64,000 nt of DNA from Pseudoalteromonas ruthenica (GTDB taxonomy: Bacteria > Pseudomonadota > Gammaproteobacteria > Enterobacterales > Alteromonadaceae). This document shows, piece after piece, positions 35,661 through 45,160 of the stretch. Position 1 is the stretch's first letter, and each line of letters starts with the position of its first letter. The notes under the pieces were generated by a model. It was not told where the DNA came from, did no database searches, and saw nothing but the letters and a program-made list of their open reading frames with translations. The stretch covers positions 2,431,001 to 2,495,000 of the forward strand of contig NZ_CP023396.1 in NCBI RefSeq assembly GCF_008808095.1, given 5' to 3'. Both the position numbers and the translations under genes were made by a program.

Positions 35661-36560
35661 TTACTCACTTTTAACGATAACAAAGCGGCCGGTAAACTCC
35701 CCGACCAAAATATCGCCATCATAAATGTGTACTGGCACCTGGTAACGTGCTTTCCCTTGGGTTGTTAAATCGCCAACATTCCCCTCACACTGGGTTAAAT
35801 CAACCTGGGCTCTAGGCTCTTTGTTGATAGGTTTAAGGTACTTTATCTGCGCATCAGCAAGCACAATGTCCCCCATAAGTTGGGACTCTTGAAGTGCCAA
35901 ATAAGTTGCTCCCCACCCTGCTAGCGTTGCCATAGAATAAACAGAGCCAGCAAACATGGTGTTGTGCACATTAACATTAGCATCCAGATCAGCACTGACA
36001 CTAAACTGCCAGTCAGTATACGTTTCTACTTTGATTCCCATCTTATCGCTGATAGGAATCGATTCGCGCCAAGTGTCTTGCAAGACCTGAGTCCAATCTG
36101 GATGACGAAACCAACCTGGCTCGCTAGGGCGTTGCTTTACCATTTTCCAATGCTGCACATCACCAAAGGCAAGATGCGCTTTTTCTTTAAGCTCGTAGCC
36201 ATGGCGTTGATAAAACTTCAAAGCTCGCTCGCGAGCAAACAAAACCAATTCACTCGCATCCTGATTCCAAGCTATTTTCTCCAGCTCATGTAATAGCCGG
36301 CTACCCAGATGTTGGCCTCGGTGTGCGTCATCCACAGCCATATAACGGACTTGGGCTTGTTGCGAGTTATTAAAGTGCAAACGTGCCACGGCGATCACCT
36401 CACCGTCCTTATTCTTAATAAACCGATGCTCTGACTCTTGTTCTAAATCATCCTGCTCGCTGCCTCTAGGCTGCTCCCAAGGTGCACGCAAAACTTGCCA
36501 ACGTAAATGATAATAGGCCTGCCAATCATCGCTACTTTGCGGAATAGTTACTTCGAACAT
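35661..36560 (-). CDS. yiiD: YiiD: GNAT domain fused to hotdog thioesterase-like domain
   Basis: The 299-residue protein joins an N-terminal GNAT acetyltransferase-like domain (about 1-145; AVDDAHRGQHLGSRLLHELE is the acetyl-CoA loop) to a C-terminal hotdog YiiD_C domain (about 155-299; VHNTMFAGSVYSMATLAGWG). This is the architecture of E. coli YiiD, reported as a malonyl-ACP decarboxylase (MadA) that feeds fatty acid initiation. Neighbours dtd and yihY are also its neighbours in E. coli. The start chosen is the ATG at 36558-36560 behind GGAG; an upstream extension of 35 codons is not typical of the family. Confidence 0.88.
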   Translation of the reverse strand: MFEVTIPQSSDDWQAYYHLRWQVLRAPWEQPRGSEQDDLEQESEHRFIKNKDGEVIAVARLHFNNSQQAQVRYMAVDDAHRGQHLGSRLLHELEKIAWNQDASELVLFARERALKFYQRHGYELKEKAHLAFGDVQHWKMVKQRPSEPGWFRHPDWTQVLQDTWRESIPISDKMGIKVETYTDWQFSVSADLDANVNVHNTMFAGSVYSMATLAGWGATYLALQESQLMGDIVLADAQIKYLKPINKEPRAQVDLTQCEGNVGDLTTQGKARYQVPVHIYDGDILVGEFTGRFVIVKSE

Positions 36561-36674
36561 GCCAACTCCAGATAAAAAGTGATGCCTCACCTTACAAGAT
36601 TTACCAACGGGATAAAATAAGACCAAAGCACTGCGGTTTCTCGCACCGTAAAATTTAGTGCACAATTAGGTAAA

Positions 36675-37391
36675 ATGTCACAAGGTGTCTACGCTGTTGT
36701 TATGGAAACAGCAATCGAACATAGCGGAGCCGTCTCCGAGCACTTTGTTGCTGATTGTGCAAATATCGGCCAACTTTTGTATTGGCACAAATTCGGCTGC
36801 ACAAGTATTCAGGTACGCCAACATAAACAGTTTCGCTGGTTGCTGATAAACCAAACACTGCAATCCATTATTGAGCGCAGTCGCCCTAATCACCTACTTT
36901 TTCCGCACCTACAAATTTTTGCTCAGTATTGGCACACCTTGCCCACCCCGGACAGAGTTCTGGAATTGGGGCTAGGTGGAGGGGCGATACGCAACTATTT
37001 ACACCACAGCTACCCTGATACCGAGCTTATTTCCGTGGAGCAAAACCCCGATATTATTCATTGCTATAAACGCTACTTCGGTGGTCGTCATGACACCACT
37101 TTACGCTGTGCCGATGCCGAGCAAGTACTGAGTGAGCCGGGGTGTTACGACTGGATAATCATTGATTTATTCAGTGAGCTCGATGCTCCAATGTTCCTCT
37201 ACAAACATCGGTTTTACGACAAAATACGCGCTGCGTTGAACCATGATGGGCACCTATTTATCAACTTCTTGGCCCACCATGAGTCACAGTTGCAGCAACT
37301 TAAACACTTGTTGATCACTTGTTTTGGCAAGCCACCCGATATGGTTAAAGTAAAAGGCTACTCCAATCATTTAGTGTTTTTGTCCCGTTAA
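36675..37391 (+). CDS. Spermidine synthase-like methyltransferase-fold protein
   Basis: The 238-residue protein has the Rossmann fold of spermidine synthases: [16 protein letters not shown] is the nucleotide-binding loop (near residue 94), ISVEQNPDI binds the ribose, and [10 protein letters not shown] is the position of the catalytic aspartate. It lacks the N-terminal beta domain of true SpeE, so polyamine synthesis is doubtful. Such stand-alone domains are common beside yiiD-type genes, but I know no function. An alternative start is an ATG ten codons in. Its stop overlaps the dtd stop region on the other strand by four bases. Confidence 0.8.
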   Translation: MSQGVYAVVMETAIEHSGAVSEHFVADCANIGQLLYWHKFGCTSIQVRQHKQFRWLLINQTLQSIIERSRPNHLLFPHLQIFAQYWHTLPTPDRVLELGLGGGAIRNYLHHSYPDTELISVEQNPDIIHCYKRYFGGRHDTTLRCADAEQVLSEPGCYDWIIIDLFSELDAPMFLYKHRFYDKIRAALNHDGHLFINFLAHHESQLQQLKHLLITCFGKPPDMVKVKGYSNHLVFLSR

Positions 37392-37825
37392 ACGGCTAAA
37401 TTGAACGTCACCGGGCCATCATTGACTAATGATACTTGCATATCTGCAGCAAATTGTCCGGTCGCCACAGTGATGCCTGCTGCTTTAGCTTTATCAACAA
37501 ACAGCTCATATAGCTGTCTAGCTTGTTGTGGCGTTGCCGCACTGGAAAAGCTAGGACGCATCCCTTTGCGAGTATCGGCGGCAAGCGTGAACTGCGACAC
37601 CACCAAAAGCTCACCACTGGTGTCTTTTAGGCTTAAATTCATCTTACCTTGCTCATCGGTAAAAATACGATAGTGACTCACTTTATGGAGTAGTTTATCG
37701 ACCTGTTGTTCACTATCGGCCTTTTCTACTCCCAATAACAGCACAATCCCTTGGTCTATTTTCCCTACTACATGCCCTTCAACTGTGACTTCGGCGCGAC
37801 TAACGCGCTGTATTAATCCTTGCAC
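37388..37825 (-). CDS. dtd: D-aminoacyl-tRNA deacylase
   Basis: Dtd hydrolyses D-aminoacyl-tRNA (and Gly-tRNA-Ala) to prevent mistranslation. [17 protein letters not shown] carries the catalytic threonine region, and NDGPVTF near the C-terminus is the cross-subunit Gly-cisPro motif. With GTG at 37823-37825 as start the protein has 145 residues, exactly the length of E. coli Dtd, begins [13 protein letters not shown], and has AGAGG at the right distance. A frame 19 codons longer exists but overlaps pip and is not conserved. The start overlaps the pip end by 13 bp. Confidence 0.94.
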   Translation of the reverse strand: MQGLIQRVSRAEVTVEGHVVGKIDQGIVLLLGVEKADSEQQVDKLLHKVSHYRIFTDEQGKMNLSLKDTSGELLVVSQFTLAADTRKGMRPSFSSAATPQQARQLYELFVDKAKAAGITVATGQFAADMQVSLVNDGPVTFNLAV

Positions 37826-38766
37826 TGCTGCCTCTTTAACTTCAAATACATATGATCGGTTGCCCGACATTGGGCTTGGCAATATACCTCATCAGCCAAG
37901 CTGTGACCAAGGCCTTCAAAAATATCTAAATGTGCTTGTGCGGCCGTGGCAAATGCCTGGGCTCGTGCGTATGAACACACCAAGTCGTGGCGCCCGTGAA
38001 CCATCCATACCGGCAGGCCTGCGAACTCCTTGGCATGGTCCATGAGCATATTGTCACGTAGAAAAAACTGGTGCTTGAAGTAGTGCAGCTGTAGCTGTGC
38101 TCGGTTGATAAGAGCAGCGGGTTCTAGCAGTTTAATACTTGGTGCCGTGCCGCAACACAAGGTTTCCTCCCAGGCCACCCATGCTTTAGCGGCTTTGAGC
38201 TGCGTGGGCTCGCTGTCACTAAAAAGTTGCTGATGGAAACCTTCGATCAATGCTGACGTTGGCTGGTTTTGTGGGTTAAATTGGCGATAATATTCAGGGT
38301 AAAATTGTGCTCCGGCGCCACTTTTCCCCAGACACCAGTCGTAATCCTGTTGGCTTGCAAAAAAGCTGGCCCAAAGCATCAAGGCGCTTACGTGCTCACG
38401 GTGTCGCAAAGCATACACCATCGCTAGAGTAGCCCCGAAAGACTCACCACACACAACCCAGCGGCCAATTCCCAAATGACGGCGAATGCATTCGAGATCG
38501 CCAATCAAATGTTCGAGGGTATTATGCTCGCAACTATGAGGGGTGGAATTACCACACCCTCTTTGACTGAAAAGTAAAATTCGGTAGTGCTCGGGATTAA
38601 AGTGTGCGCATTCAAAGCGACTGAGCCCTCCACCAGGCCCCCCGTGACAGATAATCACCGGCAAGCCATCCCCGCTGCCATGTTCCTCAATTTCTAGTTG
38701 GTGCCCTTGTCCGACCAAGACATGGTGGGTTTTCCGTGGCGCACTAACGGGGTAGCTCAATGCCAT
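37813..38766 (-). CDS. pip: Prolyl iminopeptidase (alpha/beta hydrolase, S33)
   Basis: The 317-residue alpha/beta hydrolase removes N-terminal proline from peptides. HGGPGGG forms the oxyanion site, CGESFGA contains the nucleophile serine, [11 protein letters not shown] the catalytic aspartate, and EGLGHSLAD the histidine. QRGCGNSTP near residue 85 is the family's RG.G.S motif. It is cytoplasmic. The gene follows yihY by 2 bp and overlaps dtd by 13 bp, so all three are one operon. S33 relatives with other proline-peptide preferences are an alternative. Confidence 0.9.
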   Translation of the reverse strand: MALSYPVSAPRKTHHVLVGQGHQLEIEEHGSGDGLPVIICHGGPGGGLSRFECAHFNPEHYRILLFSQRGCGNSTPHSCEHNTLEHLIGDLECIRRHLGIGRWVVCGESFGATLAMVYALRHREHVSALMLWASFFASQQDYDWCLGKSGAGAQFYPEYYRQFNPQNQPTSALIEGFHQQLFSDSEPTQLKAAKAWVAWEETLCCGTAPSIKLLEPAALINRAQLQLHYFKHQFFLRDNMLMDHAKEFAGLPVWMVHGRHDLVCSYARAQAFATAAQAHLDIFEGLGHSLADEVYCQAQCRATDHMYLKLKRQQCKD

Positions 38767-38768
38767 TG

Positions 38769-39662
38769 TTACTCCTTAAGTGCGCGTTTCTCCTCGGCGA
38801 CAATATCATCGATAGGAGGCTTGCTCACACTGATACACACAGTGAACTCTGCACCGAGTAGTACCACAGCCCACGACAGATACACCCACACAAATAAGAT
38901 AGGTACTGTCGCTAGCGCCCCATAAATCACTTCATATGAGGGGAAATGACTGATGTACATAGCAAACCCCTTTTTTGTCAGCTCAAATAACAGTGCTGCA
39001 AAAATAGCCCCGGGAACCGCTGCTCTAAATGGAACTCGTGTATTTGGTACTAGAGTATAGAGCATCACAAAGCCAACAGTAGAAATAACGTAAGGAAGCG
39101 ACTTTAAAACAAAACCACTAAAACCAGGAATGCCACCATCAGCAAAGGACACCAAAGACACAATGTAAGACGTGGCACCAATACTTAACCCAAGCAATAC
39201 TGGCCCTAAACTCAGCACCATCCAATAAATAGCGAAAGAAATAACCGCAGGGCGTTTCTTTTTGATACGCCAAATCCGATTTAAGGTGAGATCGATATTA
39301 CGTATTAAAAATAACGCCACAACAGCCAAGAAAGAGACCCCCACAGCGGTCATTTTATTCGCATTCCCTGTAAATGCGCCGATATGCTCTTTAATTACAT
39401 CCGTTGAGGTGGGCACCATGTTATTAAAAATAAAGCTTTCGATAGCAATACGGGTATCTTCAAAGCCAGGAAAAGCCGAGAAAATGGCCACACCTACAGC
39501 AATTAAAGGCACTAAGGAAAGCAGGGTTACATAGGCTAGATAGCCTGCGTTAACAGTGATTTGATCTTCCATACACCGAGTAAAAAAATACCGCCACCAG
39601 CGCGGCTGTGCTTTTACCCAGATGGAGAGTTGCGCTTTGATTTTCTCACCGTTGAACTGCAT
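38769..39662 (-). CDS. yihY: YihY/BrkB family (UPF0761) inner membrane protein
   Basis: The 297-residue protein has about six transmembrane helices in the BrkB/YihY pattern. Family motifs visible are AGYLAYVTLLSLVPLIAVGVA after the first 35 residues, LTLNRIWRIKKKRP, and VPFRAAVPGAIFAALLFELTKKGF, ending in YLSWAVVLLGAEFTV. Function is unknown despite older annotations as a ribonuclease or virulence factor. It starts the yihY-pip-dtd operon. Its 5' end overlaps an N-terminal extension of the DUF2959 frame that I do not believe in. Confidence 0.92.
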   Translation of the reverse strand: MQFNGEKIKAQLSIWVKAQPRWWRYFFTRCMEDQITVNAGYLAYVTLLSLVPLIAVGVAIFSAFPGFEDTRIAIESFIFNNMVPTSTDVIKEHIGAFTGNANKMTAVGVSFLAVVALFLIRNIDLTLNRIWRIKKKRPAVISFAIYWMVLSLGPVLLGLSIGATSYIVSLVSFADGGIPGFSGFVLKSLPYVISTVGFVMLYTLVPNTRVPFRAAVPGAIFAALLFELTKKGFAMYISHFPSYEVIYGALATVPILFVWVYLSWAVVLLGAEFTVCISVSKPPIDDIVAEEKRALKE

Positions 39663-39750
39663 GAGTTACCTAAAATATGAAAAACCTTTTGCTTATCATA
39701 GCAATCGACCACATAATTTACAGTATCAAGTATCCATACAAGGGTTGAAA

Positions 39751-40392
39751 ATGATTAAAAAAATCGCGCTAGCTACTGCATTTATGACGCTCACAGCGTG
39801 TCAGTCCGCTTACTATTCGGCAATGGAATCTGTCGGCGTACATAAACGAGATATCCTTGTTGATCGTGTTGAGGAAACTAAAGAGTCACAGCAGGATTCT
39901 CAACAGGAATTTCAGTCAGCATTGGAGCGTTTAAGTACGTTAATTAATTTCGATGGCGGTGATTTACAAGACGCGTACGAGCAGCTCAATGATGACTATG
40001 AGTCAAGTCTCGCGGCGGCTGATGAGGTCTCAACTAACATTGATAAAGTAGAAGATGTAGCAGAAGCTTTATTTGACGAATGGGCCGATGAACTAGAAGA
40101 GTACCAAAGCGCCGCTCTAAAACGCGAAAGCAGTAAAAAGTTGCGTGCCACTGAACGCCAATTTGAGCAGCTCCTGCGCTCTATGCGCGCCAGCGAGGCG
40201 AAGATGCAACCCGTGTTAGAGTCTTTACAAGACAACGTGCTCTACCTTAAGCACAACCTCAACGCGCAAGCAATCGCCGCAATAAAAGGTGAATTCACGA
40301 ATCTTAAGCGCGACATTCAAGTACTTATTGATGATATGAATCGTTCAATCGAAGACTCTAACCGCTTTATTGAGCAAATGAATCAAAGCTAA
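39751..40392 (+). CDS. DUF2959 family lipoprotein
   Basis: With ATG at 39751 the product has 213 residues and a lipoprotein signal with lipobox LTAC (cysteine near residue 16). The mature part is almost wholly helical: long Glu/Gln/Lys-rich stretches with heptad character suggest a coiled-coil bundle (about 35-210). SAYYSAMESVGVHKRDILVDRVE is typical of the family. Function is unknown. A longer frame from 39622 would overlap the divergent yihY start and hide the signal peptide, so it is rejected. Confidence 0.88.
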   Translation: MIKKIALATAFMTLTACQSAYYSAMESVGVHKRDILVDRVEETKESQQDSQQEFQSALERLSTLINFDGGDLQDAYEQLNDDYESSLAAADEVSTNIDKVEDVAEALFDEWADELEEYQSAALKRESSKKLRATERQFEQLLRSMRASEAKMQPVLESLQDNVLYLKHNLNAQAIAAIKGEFTNLKRDIQVLIDDMNRSIEDSNRFIEQMNQS

Positions 40393-40645
40393 CTCTCTTT
40401 GATAACCCACTGCCCGCATGATGGCGGGCATGTTCTACTTGTTGTACTACAGTAAACTGCCCCACCCCACTATCTAACTTTTCAATAGTCATGGTGAATG
40501 GCCATGCCCCTTGGCCATCGACATGTGTTAACCGCATATCCAGCACTAAATGTTCTTGCCTATCTAGGAAAAGAGTGAAATGAGCAAGACTTTATTCCAA
40601 CGATTTCACACAGGTAACAACACCCAGAGCATTTGCTTTAGGCAT
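40367..40645 (-). pseudogene. Small conserved-looking gene interrupted by a stop codon
   Basis: From ATG at 40643-40645 one frame reads 17 codons (MPKANALGVVTCVKSLE), a TAA at 40592-40594, and then 74 codons without a break to TAA at 40367-40369, including HFTLFLDRQEHLVLDMRL, THVDGQGAWPFTMTIEKL and GQFTVVQQVEHA. The amphipathic strand pattern looks like real protein. One change, CAA to TAA, would explain the stop. Alternatively translation starts at an internal ATG (40535-40537) and gives 56 residues. The start overlaps the typA terminator, and the 3' end overlaps DUF2959 on the other strand. I do not recognise the family. Confidence 0.35.
40411..40434 (+). terminator. Hairpin after the DUF2959 gene
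   Basis: TGCCCGC-ATGATG-GCGGGCA forms a 7-bp GC-rich stem 18 bp after the stop codon. Only a weak T run follows (TGTT), so it is a moderate terminator candidate. Confidence 0.5.
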
Positions 40646-40675
40646 AAAAAAACCCGCAACACAGTGCGGGTTTTT
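40646..40675 (-). terminator. Terminator of typA
   Basis: AAAAACCCGCA and TGCGGGTTTTT form a perfect 11-bp stem with a 6-nt loop, 15 bp beyond the typA stop, with a long T run on the minus strand. The flanks would allow it to work both ways. Confidence 0.92.
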
Positions 40676-40690
40676 CAAATTAAGGGCTAA

Positions 40691-42517
40691 TTAGCTCTTC
40701 TTTGACTCACGAGATGCGCGCTTACGCTCGCTCTCAGTCAATAATTTCTTACGGATACGGATGCTTTCCGGAGTCACTTCTACCAGCTCATCATCATCAA
40801 TGAACTCAAGCGCTTGCTCAAGGGTCATCTTGATAGGTGGCACAAGTGTTTGCGCTTCATCAGTACCTGAAGCACGCACGTTGGTTAACTGTTTACCTTT
40901 TAGGGCATTAACCGTAAGGTCATTGTCACGGCTGTGAATACCGATAACCATACCTTCGTATACTTCAACACCATGGCCGATAAATAGCTTACCACGCTCT
41001 TGCAGGTTAAATAGCGCGTTAGTCAGCGCCTTACCTTGGGCATTCGCTATCAATACACCGTTCATACGCTGGCCGATCTTACCGCCTTTGTGTGGGCCGT
41101 AATGATCAAACGTGTGGTACATCAAACCAGAACCTGAGGTTAACGTCATGAAATCAGTCTGGAAACCAATCAAGCCACGGCTTGGGATCATAAAGTCCAT
41201 ACGAATACGGCCTTTACCATCTGGAGACATATCAGTCATTTCTGCTTTACGTAAACCCAGCTGCTCCATGATAGAGCCTTGGTGCTCGTCTTCACAGTCG
41301 ATAGTCACTGTTTCGTAAGGTTCTTGGATTTCACCATCAACTTCACGCAAAATAACTTCTGGACGAGACACGGCAAGTTCATAGCCTTCACGACGCATGT
41401 TTTCGATAAGTACGCCCAAGTGTAGTTCACCACGGCCTGATACACGGAAGCTATCAGGGTTATCGGTCTCTTCTACGCGTAATGCCACATTATGAACTAG
41501 CTCGGCTTGCAAACGTTCAAGGATATTACGTGAGGTGACGTATTTACCTTCTTGGCCAGCAAAAGGTGAGGTATTTACAGAGAACGTCATGGTAACAGTA
41601 GGCTCATCAACACTCAGTGCTGGTAACGCTTCAACCGTGTTGACATCACAGATGGTATCCGAGATTTTCAACTCGCCAAGACCACTCACCGCGATGATGT
41701 CGCCGGCAGTTGCCTCTGTCGCATCATGACGGTCAAGACCTAAGTAAGTAAGCACTTGGCCCACTTTGCCGTTACGTTTACTGCCATCAGCACCGACAAT
41801 AGTAACCTGCTGATTTACTTTCACAGTACCACGCTTAATACGGCCTACGCCGATAACGCCAACGTACGAGTTGTAATCAAGCTGTGAGATTTGCATCTGT
41901 AGCGGCCCTTCTGGATCCGCATCTGGTGCTTCAACTTCTTTCACGATGGCTTCAAACATTGGCTCCATGTTGTCAGAAGGCTCATCTAAATCGAGCGTTG
42001 CCCAACCATTAATCGCTGATGCATAAATAACTTTAAAGTCTAACTGTTCGTCGGTTGCACCTAAGTTATCGAACAAGTCAAATACTTGATCCATAACCCA
42101 ATCAGGGCGTGCACCCGGCTTATCAACCTTGTTAATAACAACGATTGGCTTCAGCCCTTGCGCGAACGCTTTTTGCGTTACAAAGCGCGTCTGCGGCATT
42201 GGCCCTTCTTGTGCGTCAACAAGTAATAGTACGGAGTCAGCCATCGAAAGTACGCGCTCTACCTCGCCACCAAAGTCGGCGTGCCCAGGGGTATCGACGA
42301 TATTGATATGGTAGTCTTTCCAGTTGATTGCCGTGTTTTTAGCTAGGATGGTAATACCACGTTCTTTTTCAAGATCGTTCGAGTCCATCACTCGCTCTTC
42401 GTTGCCACCACGGGTTTGTAGTGTGCCCGATTGCTCAAGCAATTTATCAACCAAAGTCGTTTTACCATGGTCAACGTGTGCGATAATCGCGATATTTCTT
42501 AACTTTTCGATGCTCAT
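40691..42517 (-). CDS. typA: Ribosome-associated GTPase TypA/BipA
   Basis: The 608-residue translation-factor GTPase acts on the ribosome, mostly under cold or other stress and in 50S assembly. The G domain (about 1-200) shows G1 [10 protein letters not shown]2 RGITI, G3 [11 protein letters not shown] and G4 [11 protein letters not shown]-like domains III and V and the unique C-terminal domain, ending in [18 protein letters not shown], follow. Length equals E. coli BipA (607). It is divergent from glnA, as in E. coli. Confidence 0.97.
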   Translation of the reverse strand: MSIEKLRNIAIIAHVDHGKTTLVDKLLEQSGTLQTRGGNEERVMDSNDLEKERGITILAKNTAINWKDYHINIVDTPGHADFGGEVERVLSMADSVLLLVDAQEGPMPQTRFVTQKAFAQGLKPIVVINKVDKPGARPDWVMDQVFDLFDNLGATDEQLDFKVIYASAINGWATLDLDEPSDNMEPMFEAIVKEVEAPDADPEGPLQMQISQLDYNSYVGVIGVGRIKRGTVKVNQQVTIVGADGSKRNGKVGQVLTYLGLDRHDATEATAGDIIAVSGLGELKISDTICDVNTVEALPALSVDEPTVTMTFSVNTSPFAGQEGKYVTSRNILERLQAELVHNVALRVEETDNPDSFRVSGRGELHLGVLIENMRREGYELAVSRPEVILREVDGEIQEPYETVTIDCEDEHQGSIMEQLGLRKAEMTDMSPDGKGRIRMDFMIPSRGLIGFQTDFMTLTSGSGLMYHTFDHYGPHKGGKIGQRMNGVLIANAQGKALTNALFNLQERGKLFIGHGVEVYEGMVIGIHSRDNDLTVNALKGKQLTNVRASGTDEAQTLVPPIKMTLEQALEFIDDDELVEVTPESIRIRKKLLTESERKRASRESKKS

Positions 42518-42786
42518 ATATTTACTTAGAGGCTAACCCCATATTTCCTAAATGATCCACACCCAGCGGCGCGGGCCACCTGTGTCGAGTTTAAAAGGTC
42601 GCGTATTATCCCTTATAACGCCACTAGATGAAAGTTTATCCAGCTAATTAATTTACTTCCGTGCCTAACATAGCCTAGTCGCTTGACATAAAAATGACAC
42701 CGAGACTGTGCTATCAGTGTTTTTTGGTGCGCTCACATCCTTATTTGAGTCATCCCTTGATACATGACAATGCAGCCTGAAAAATT

Positions 42787-42803
42787 TGCACTACAATGTA
42801 GCA
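42787..42803 (+). promoter_or_regulatory. NtrC binding site 1 upstream of glnA
   Basis: TGCACTACAATGTAGCA keeps both outer halves of the NtrC consensus TGCACCA-N3-TGGTGCA. Its centre is 21 bp, two helical turns, from site 2, and about 118 bp before the predicted start of the sigma-54 transcript. Confidence 0.65.
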
Positions 42804-42807
42804 AGTT

Positions 42808-42824
42808 CGCACCCTATTGGTGCA
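42808..42824 (+). promoter_or_regulatory. NtrC binding site 2 upstream of glnA
   Basis: CGCACCCTATTGGTGCA contains the perfect dyad GCACC-N5-GGTGC of strong NtrC sites. The tandem arrangement with site 1 matches the enhancer of E. coli glnAp2. Confidence 0.85.
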
Positions 42825-42886
42825 AAAAATAAGTTTGAGATTACCAAATAGAAAGTAACCCCCTACTAAACAGACACTTATACTTT

Positions 42887-42903
42887 TGGCATGGTTTAAG
42901 CTT
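42887..42903 (+). promoter_or_regulatory. Sigma-54 promoter of glnA
   Basis: TGGCATGGTTTAAGCTT has the invariant GG (42888-42889) and GC (42900-42901) separated by 10 bp, as in TGGCAC-N5-TTGCA. The start of transcription would be near 42913, 47 bases before the glnA ATG. The rest of the typA-glnA gap (42518-42786) holds no gene that I can see. Confidence 0.75.
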
Positions 42904-42959
42904 ACCCATGCACAAATGCAGTAAATTGCAGCAAATAATAATCCATAGTTGGAGGACAC

Positions 42960-44366
42960 ATGTCACAATCGGTATTAGATTTTATTAAAGAGCACGACGT
43001 AAAATTCGTTGACCTTCGTTTCACCGACACCAAAGGTAAAGAGCAGCATGTCTCTATTCCTCATCACCAGGCTGATGAAGATTTCTTTGAAGACGGTAAA
43101 ATGTTTGACGGCTCTTCAATTGCAGGCTGGAAAGGCATTAACGAGTCAGACATGGTGCTGATGCCTGATGCTGAAAGCGCTAAGCTTGATCCATTCGCCG
43201 AAGAAACCACACTTATCGTACGTTGTGACGTTGTTGAACCTTCAACTCTTCAAGGCTATGAGCGCGATCCTCGCTCTGTGGCCAAGCGTGCTGAAGAATA
43301 TATGCGCTCAACAGGTATTGCCGATACGATTCTGTTTGGCCCTGAACCAGAATTTTTCCTTTTTGACGATGTTAAGTACAAAACAGATATGTCTGGGTCA
43401 ATGTATAAAATCGACGCTGAAGAAGCATGCTGGAACTCAGATAAAGATTACGAAGGCGGTAACACTGGTCACCGTCCTGGCGTCAAAGGTGGTTACTTCC
43501 CAGTTGCTCCAGTGGACTCATCACAAGATTGGCGTAGTGCTACTTGCATGGTGCTTGAAGAACTCGGCCAAGTCGTTGAAGCTCATCACCACGAAGTAGC
43601 AACAGCTGGCCAAAACGAAATCGCCACCCGCTTTAACACCATGGTTTTGAAAGCGGACGAAATTCAAGAGATGAAGTATGTTATTCACAACATGGCGCAC
43701 CTGTATGGTAAAACCGCTACTTTCATGCCTAAGCCTGTGGTTGGCGACAACGGTTCAGGCATGCATTGTCACCAATCTCTAGGTAAAGATGGTAAGAACA
43801 TCTTTGCAGGCGACAAGTATGGTGGTCTATCAGAAGAAGCGCTTTACTACATCGGTGGTATCATCAAGCACGCCAAAGCTATTAACGCCTTTGCTAACGC
43901 TTCGACAAACTCATACAAGCGCCTTGTTCCGGGTTTCGAAGCACCTGTTATGCTTGCTTATTCAGCACGTAACCGCTCAGCGTCTATTCGTATCCCTGTA
44001 GTTCCATCAGAGAAAGCTCGCCGTATTGAGGTACGCTTCCCAGACCCTACAGCGAACCCATACCTTGCCTTCTCAGCGATGCTAATGGCGGGTCTTGACG
44101 GCATTAAGAATAAGATCCACCCTGGCGACGCCATGGATAAAGATCTATATGACTTACCTGCAGAAGAGGCAGCAGAGATTCCAACAGTGGCAGCGTCATT
44201 GCAAGAAGCCCTTGATTCACTTGATGCGGATCGTGAATTCTTGACGCAAGGCGGCGTATTCACTGACGACCTTATTGATGCATACATCGGCTTGAAATCA
44301 GCTGAAGTAGAAAAGCTCAACATGACTACACACCCTGTAGAATTTGAAATGTACTACAGCGTGTAA
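42960..44366 (+). CDS. glnA: Type I glutamine synthetase
   Basis: The 468-residue enzyme makes glutamine from glutamate, ammonia and ATP as a dodecamer in the cytoplasm. FDGSSIAGW is the N-terminal signature, [10 protein letters not shown] the ammonia/ATP region, and NRSASIRIP the glutamate site. Tyr in LYDLPAEE (near residue 398) is the adenylylation site used by GlnE. A GGAGGA ribosome site precedes the ATG. Two NtrC sites and a sigma-54 promoter show nitrogen control. Confidence 0.98.
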   Translation: MSQSVLDFIKEHDVKFVDLRFTDTKGKEQHVSIPHHQADEDFFEDGKMFDGSSIAGWKGINESDMVLMPDAESAKLDPFAEETTLIVRCDVVEPSTLQGYERDPRSVAKRAEEYMRSTGIADTILFGPEPEFFLFDDVKYKTDMSGSMYKIDAEEACWNSDKDYEGGNTGHRPGVKGGYFPVAPVDSSQDWRSATCMVLEELGQVVEAHHHEVATAGQNEIATRFNTMVLKADEIQEMKYVIHNMAHLYGKTATFMPKPVVGDNGSGMHCHQSLGKDGKNIFAGDKYGGLSEEALYYIGGIIKHAKAINAFANASTNSYKRLVPGFEAPVMLAYSARNRSASIRIPVVPSEKARRIEVRFPDPTANPYLAFSAMLMAGLDGIKNKIHPGDAMDKDLYDLPAEEAAEIPTVAASLQEALDSLDADREFLTQGGVFTDDLIDAYIGLKSAEVEKLNMTTHPVEFEMYYSV

Positions 44367-44405
44367 ACCGCATAACTACCACTTAGTTATATCATGTGTG
44401 TTCTC

Positions 44406-44430
44406 AAAGCCTGCTTAGCAGGCTTTTTTT
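44406..44430 (+). terminator. Terminator of glnA
   Basis: AAAGCCTGC-TTA-GCAGGCTTT followed by TTTT, 40 bp after the glnA stop. It separates glnA from the DUF4124 gene and so from glnL. Confidence 0.93.
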
Positions 44431-44531
44431 ATGGTAAAAAAGTTGTAAATAGACTAAAGTTAGGGTTTAACCAAGTAATTGGTTAATTTTCGGCTAACTA
44501 TAAGAATAATAAACGTAAAATAGGAAGTAGC

Positions 44532-45065
44532 GTGACAACGAAGTGGTCTATCTTATGCGTTTTCATGGTTCTGGGTTTGAGTGCCTTTAACGCCAACGCA
44601 ACCAATAAAAGCATCTATGTATGGAAGGATGAGAACGGTGTATTAGTTTTTTCTGACTCTCCAAGAAAAGGAGCTGAGAAGGTAAAGTTAAACTCCCCAG
44701 CGATGAGTATGCCCTCAACTGACACGCAAATTCTTGAGCAAGATAATAGCGCTGACCAAGGAGTTAATTTCTCCGTCGCTATTACCACTCCAAATCAAGA
44801 AGAAACAATTCGTGATAACACAGGCTCTGTACATGTTACCGGCCAAGTATCACCGCGCTTTATGCAAGGCCACCGCGTGCAACTTATGCTCGACGGAAAG
44901 CCTTACGATAAACCACAATCATCAACGGTGTTTGTTATGCGTAATGTTGATAGAGGGGCGCATCAAGTACGGTTGCGCCTAGTGGATGGCAATGGTAAAC
45001 AGCTGGCCACTTCTGAACCTGTGACATTTTATTTGCATCGCCGTTCAGTGATCACAGGCCCTTAA
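44532..45065 (+). CDS. DUF4124 domain-containing periplasmic protein
   Basis: The 177-residue product, starting at GTG, has a signal peptide ending near ANA-TNKSI (residue 24) and an N-terminal DUF4124 domain (YVWKDENGVLVFSDSPRKGAE). The C-terminal half (about 75-175) looks like an Ig-like or FN3-like beta-sandwich (NTGSVHVTGQVSP, GAHQVRLRLVDGNGK). The function is unknown. Its gene is found between glnA and glnL in many alteromonads and vibrios, but no nitrogen-related role has been shown. AGGAAG lies ahead of the GTG. Confidence 0.87.
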   Translation: MTTKWSILCVFMVLGLSAFNANATNKSIYVWKDENGVLVFSDSPRKGAEKVKLNSPAMSMPSTDTQILEQDNSADQGVNFSVAITTPNQEETIRDNTGSVHVTGQVSPRFMQGHRVQLMLDGKPYDKPQSSTVFVMRNVDRGAHQVRLRLVDGNGKQLATSEPVTFYLHRRSVITGP

Positions 45066-45078
45066 GCTGCATATCACT

Positions 45079-45107
45079 CCGGGTTGCGCACCGATTGGGC
45101 AACCCGG
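45079..45107 (+). terminator. Hairpin after the DUF4124 gene
   Basis: CCGGGTTGC and GCAACCCGG pair over 9 bp with an 11-nt loop. The following sequence (CTAAATACT) has few T, so the hairpin may be a weak terminator or an mRNA end-stabiliser. Confidence 0.5.
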
Positions 45108-45128
45108 CTAAATACTGCTAAGATAACT

Positions 45129-45145
45129 CGCACCAAGTTGGTGCA
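45129..45145 (+). promoter_or_regulatory. NtrC binding site before glnL
   Basis: CGCACCAAGTTGGTGCA contains the perfect dyad GCACC-N5-GGTGC and ends 15 bp before the glnL ATG. In E. coli an NtrC site at glnLp represses the two-component genes; the position here suggests the same autorepression. Confidence 0.85.
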
Positions 45146-45160
45146 ATACCGAAATTAATA

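Noticed and set aside
39622..39750. N-terminal extension of the DUF2959 gene
   Set aside because: It overlaps the divergent yihY start and would hide a clear lipoprotein signal that begins at 39751.
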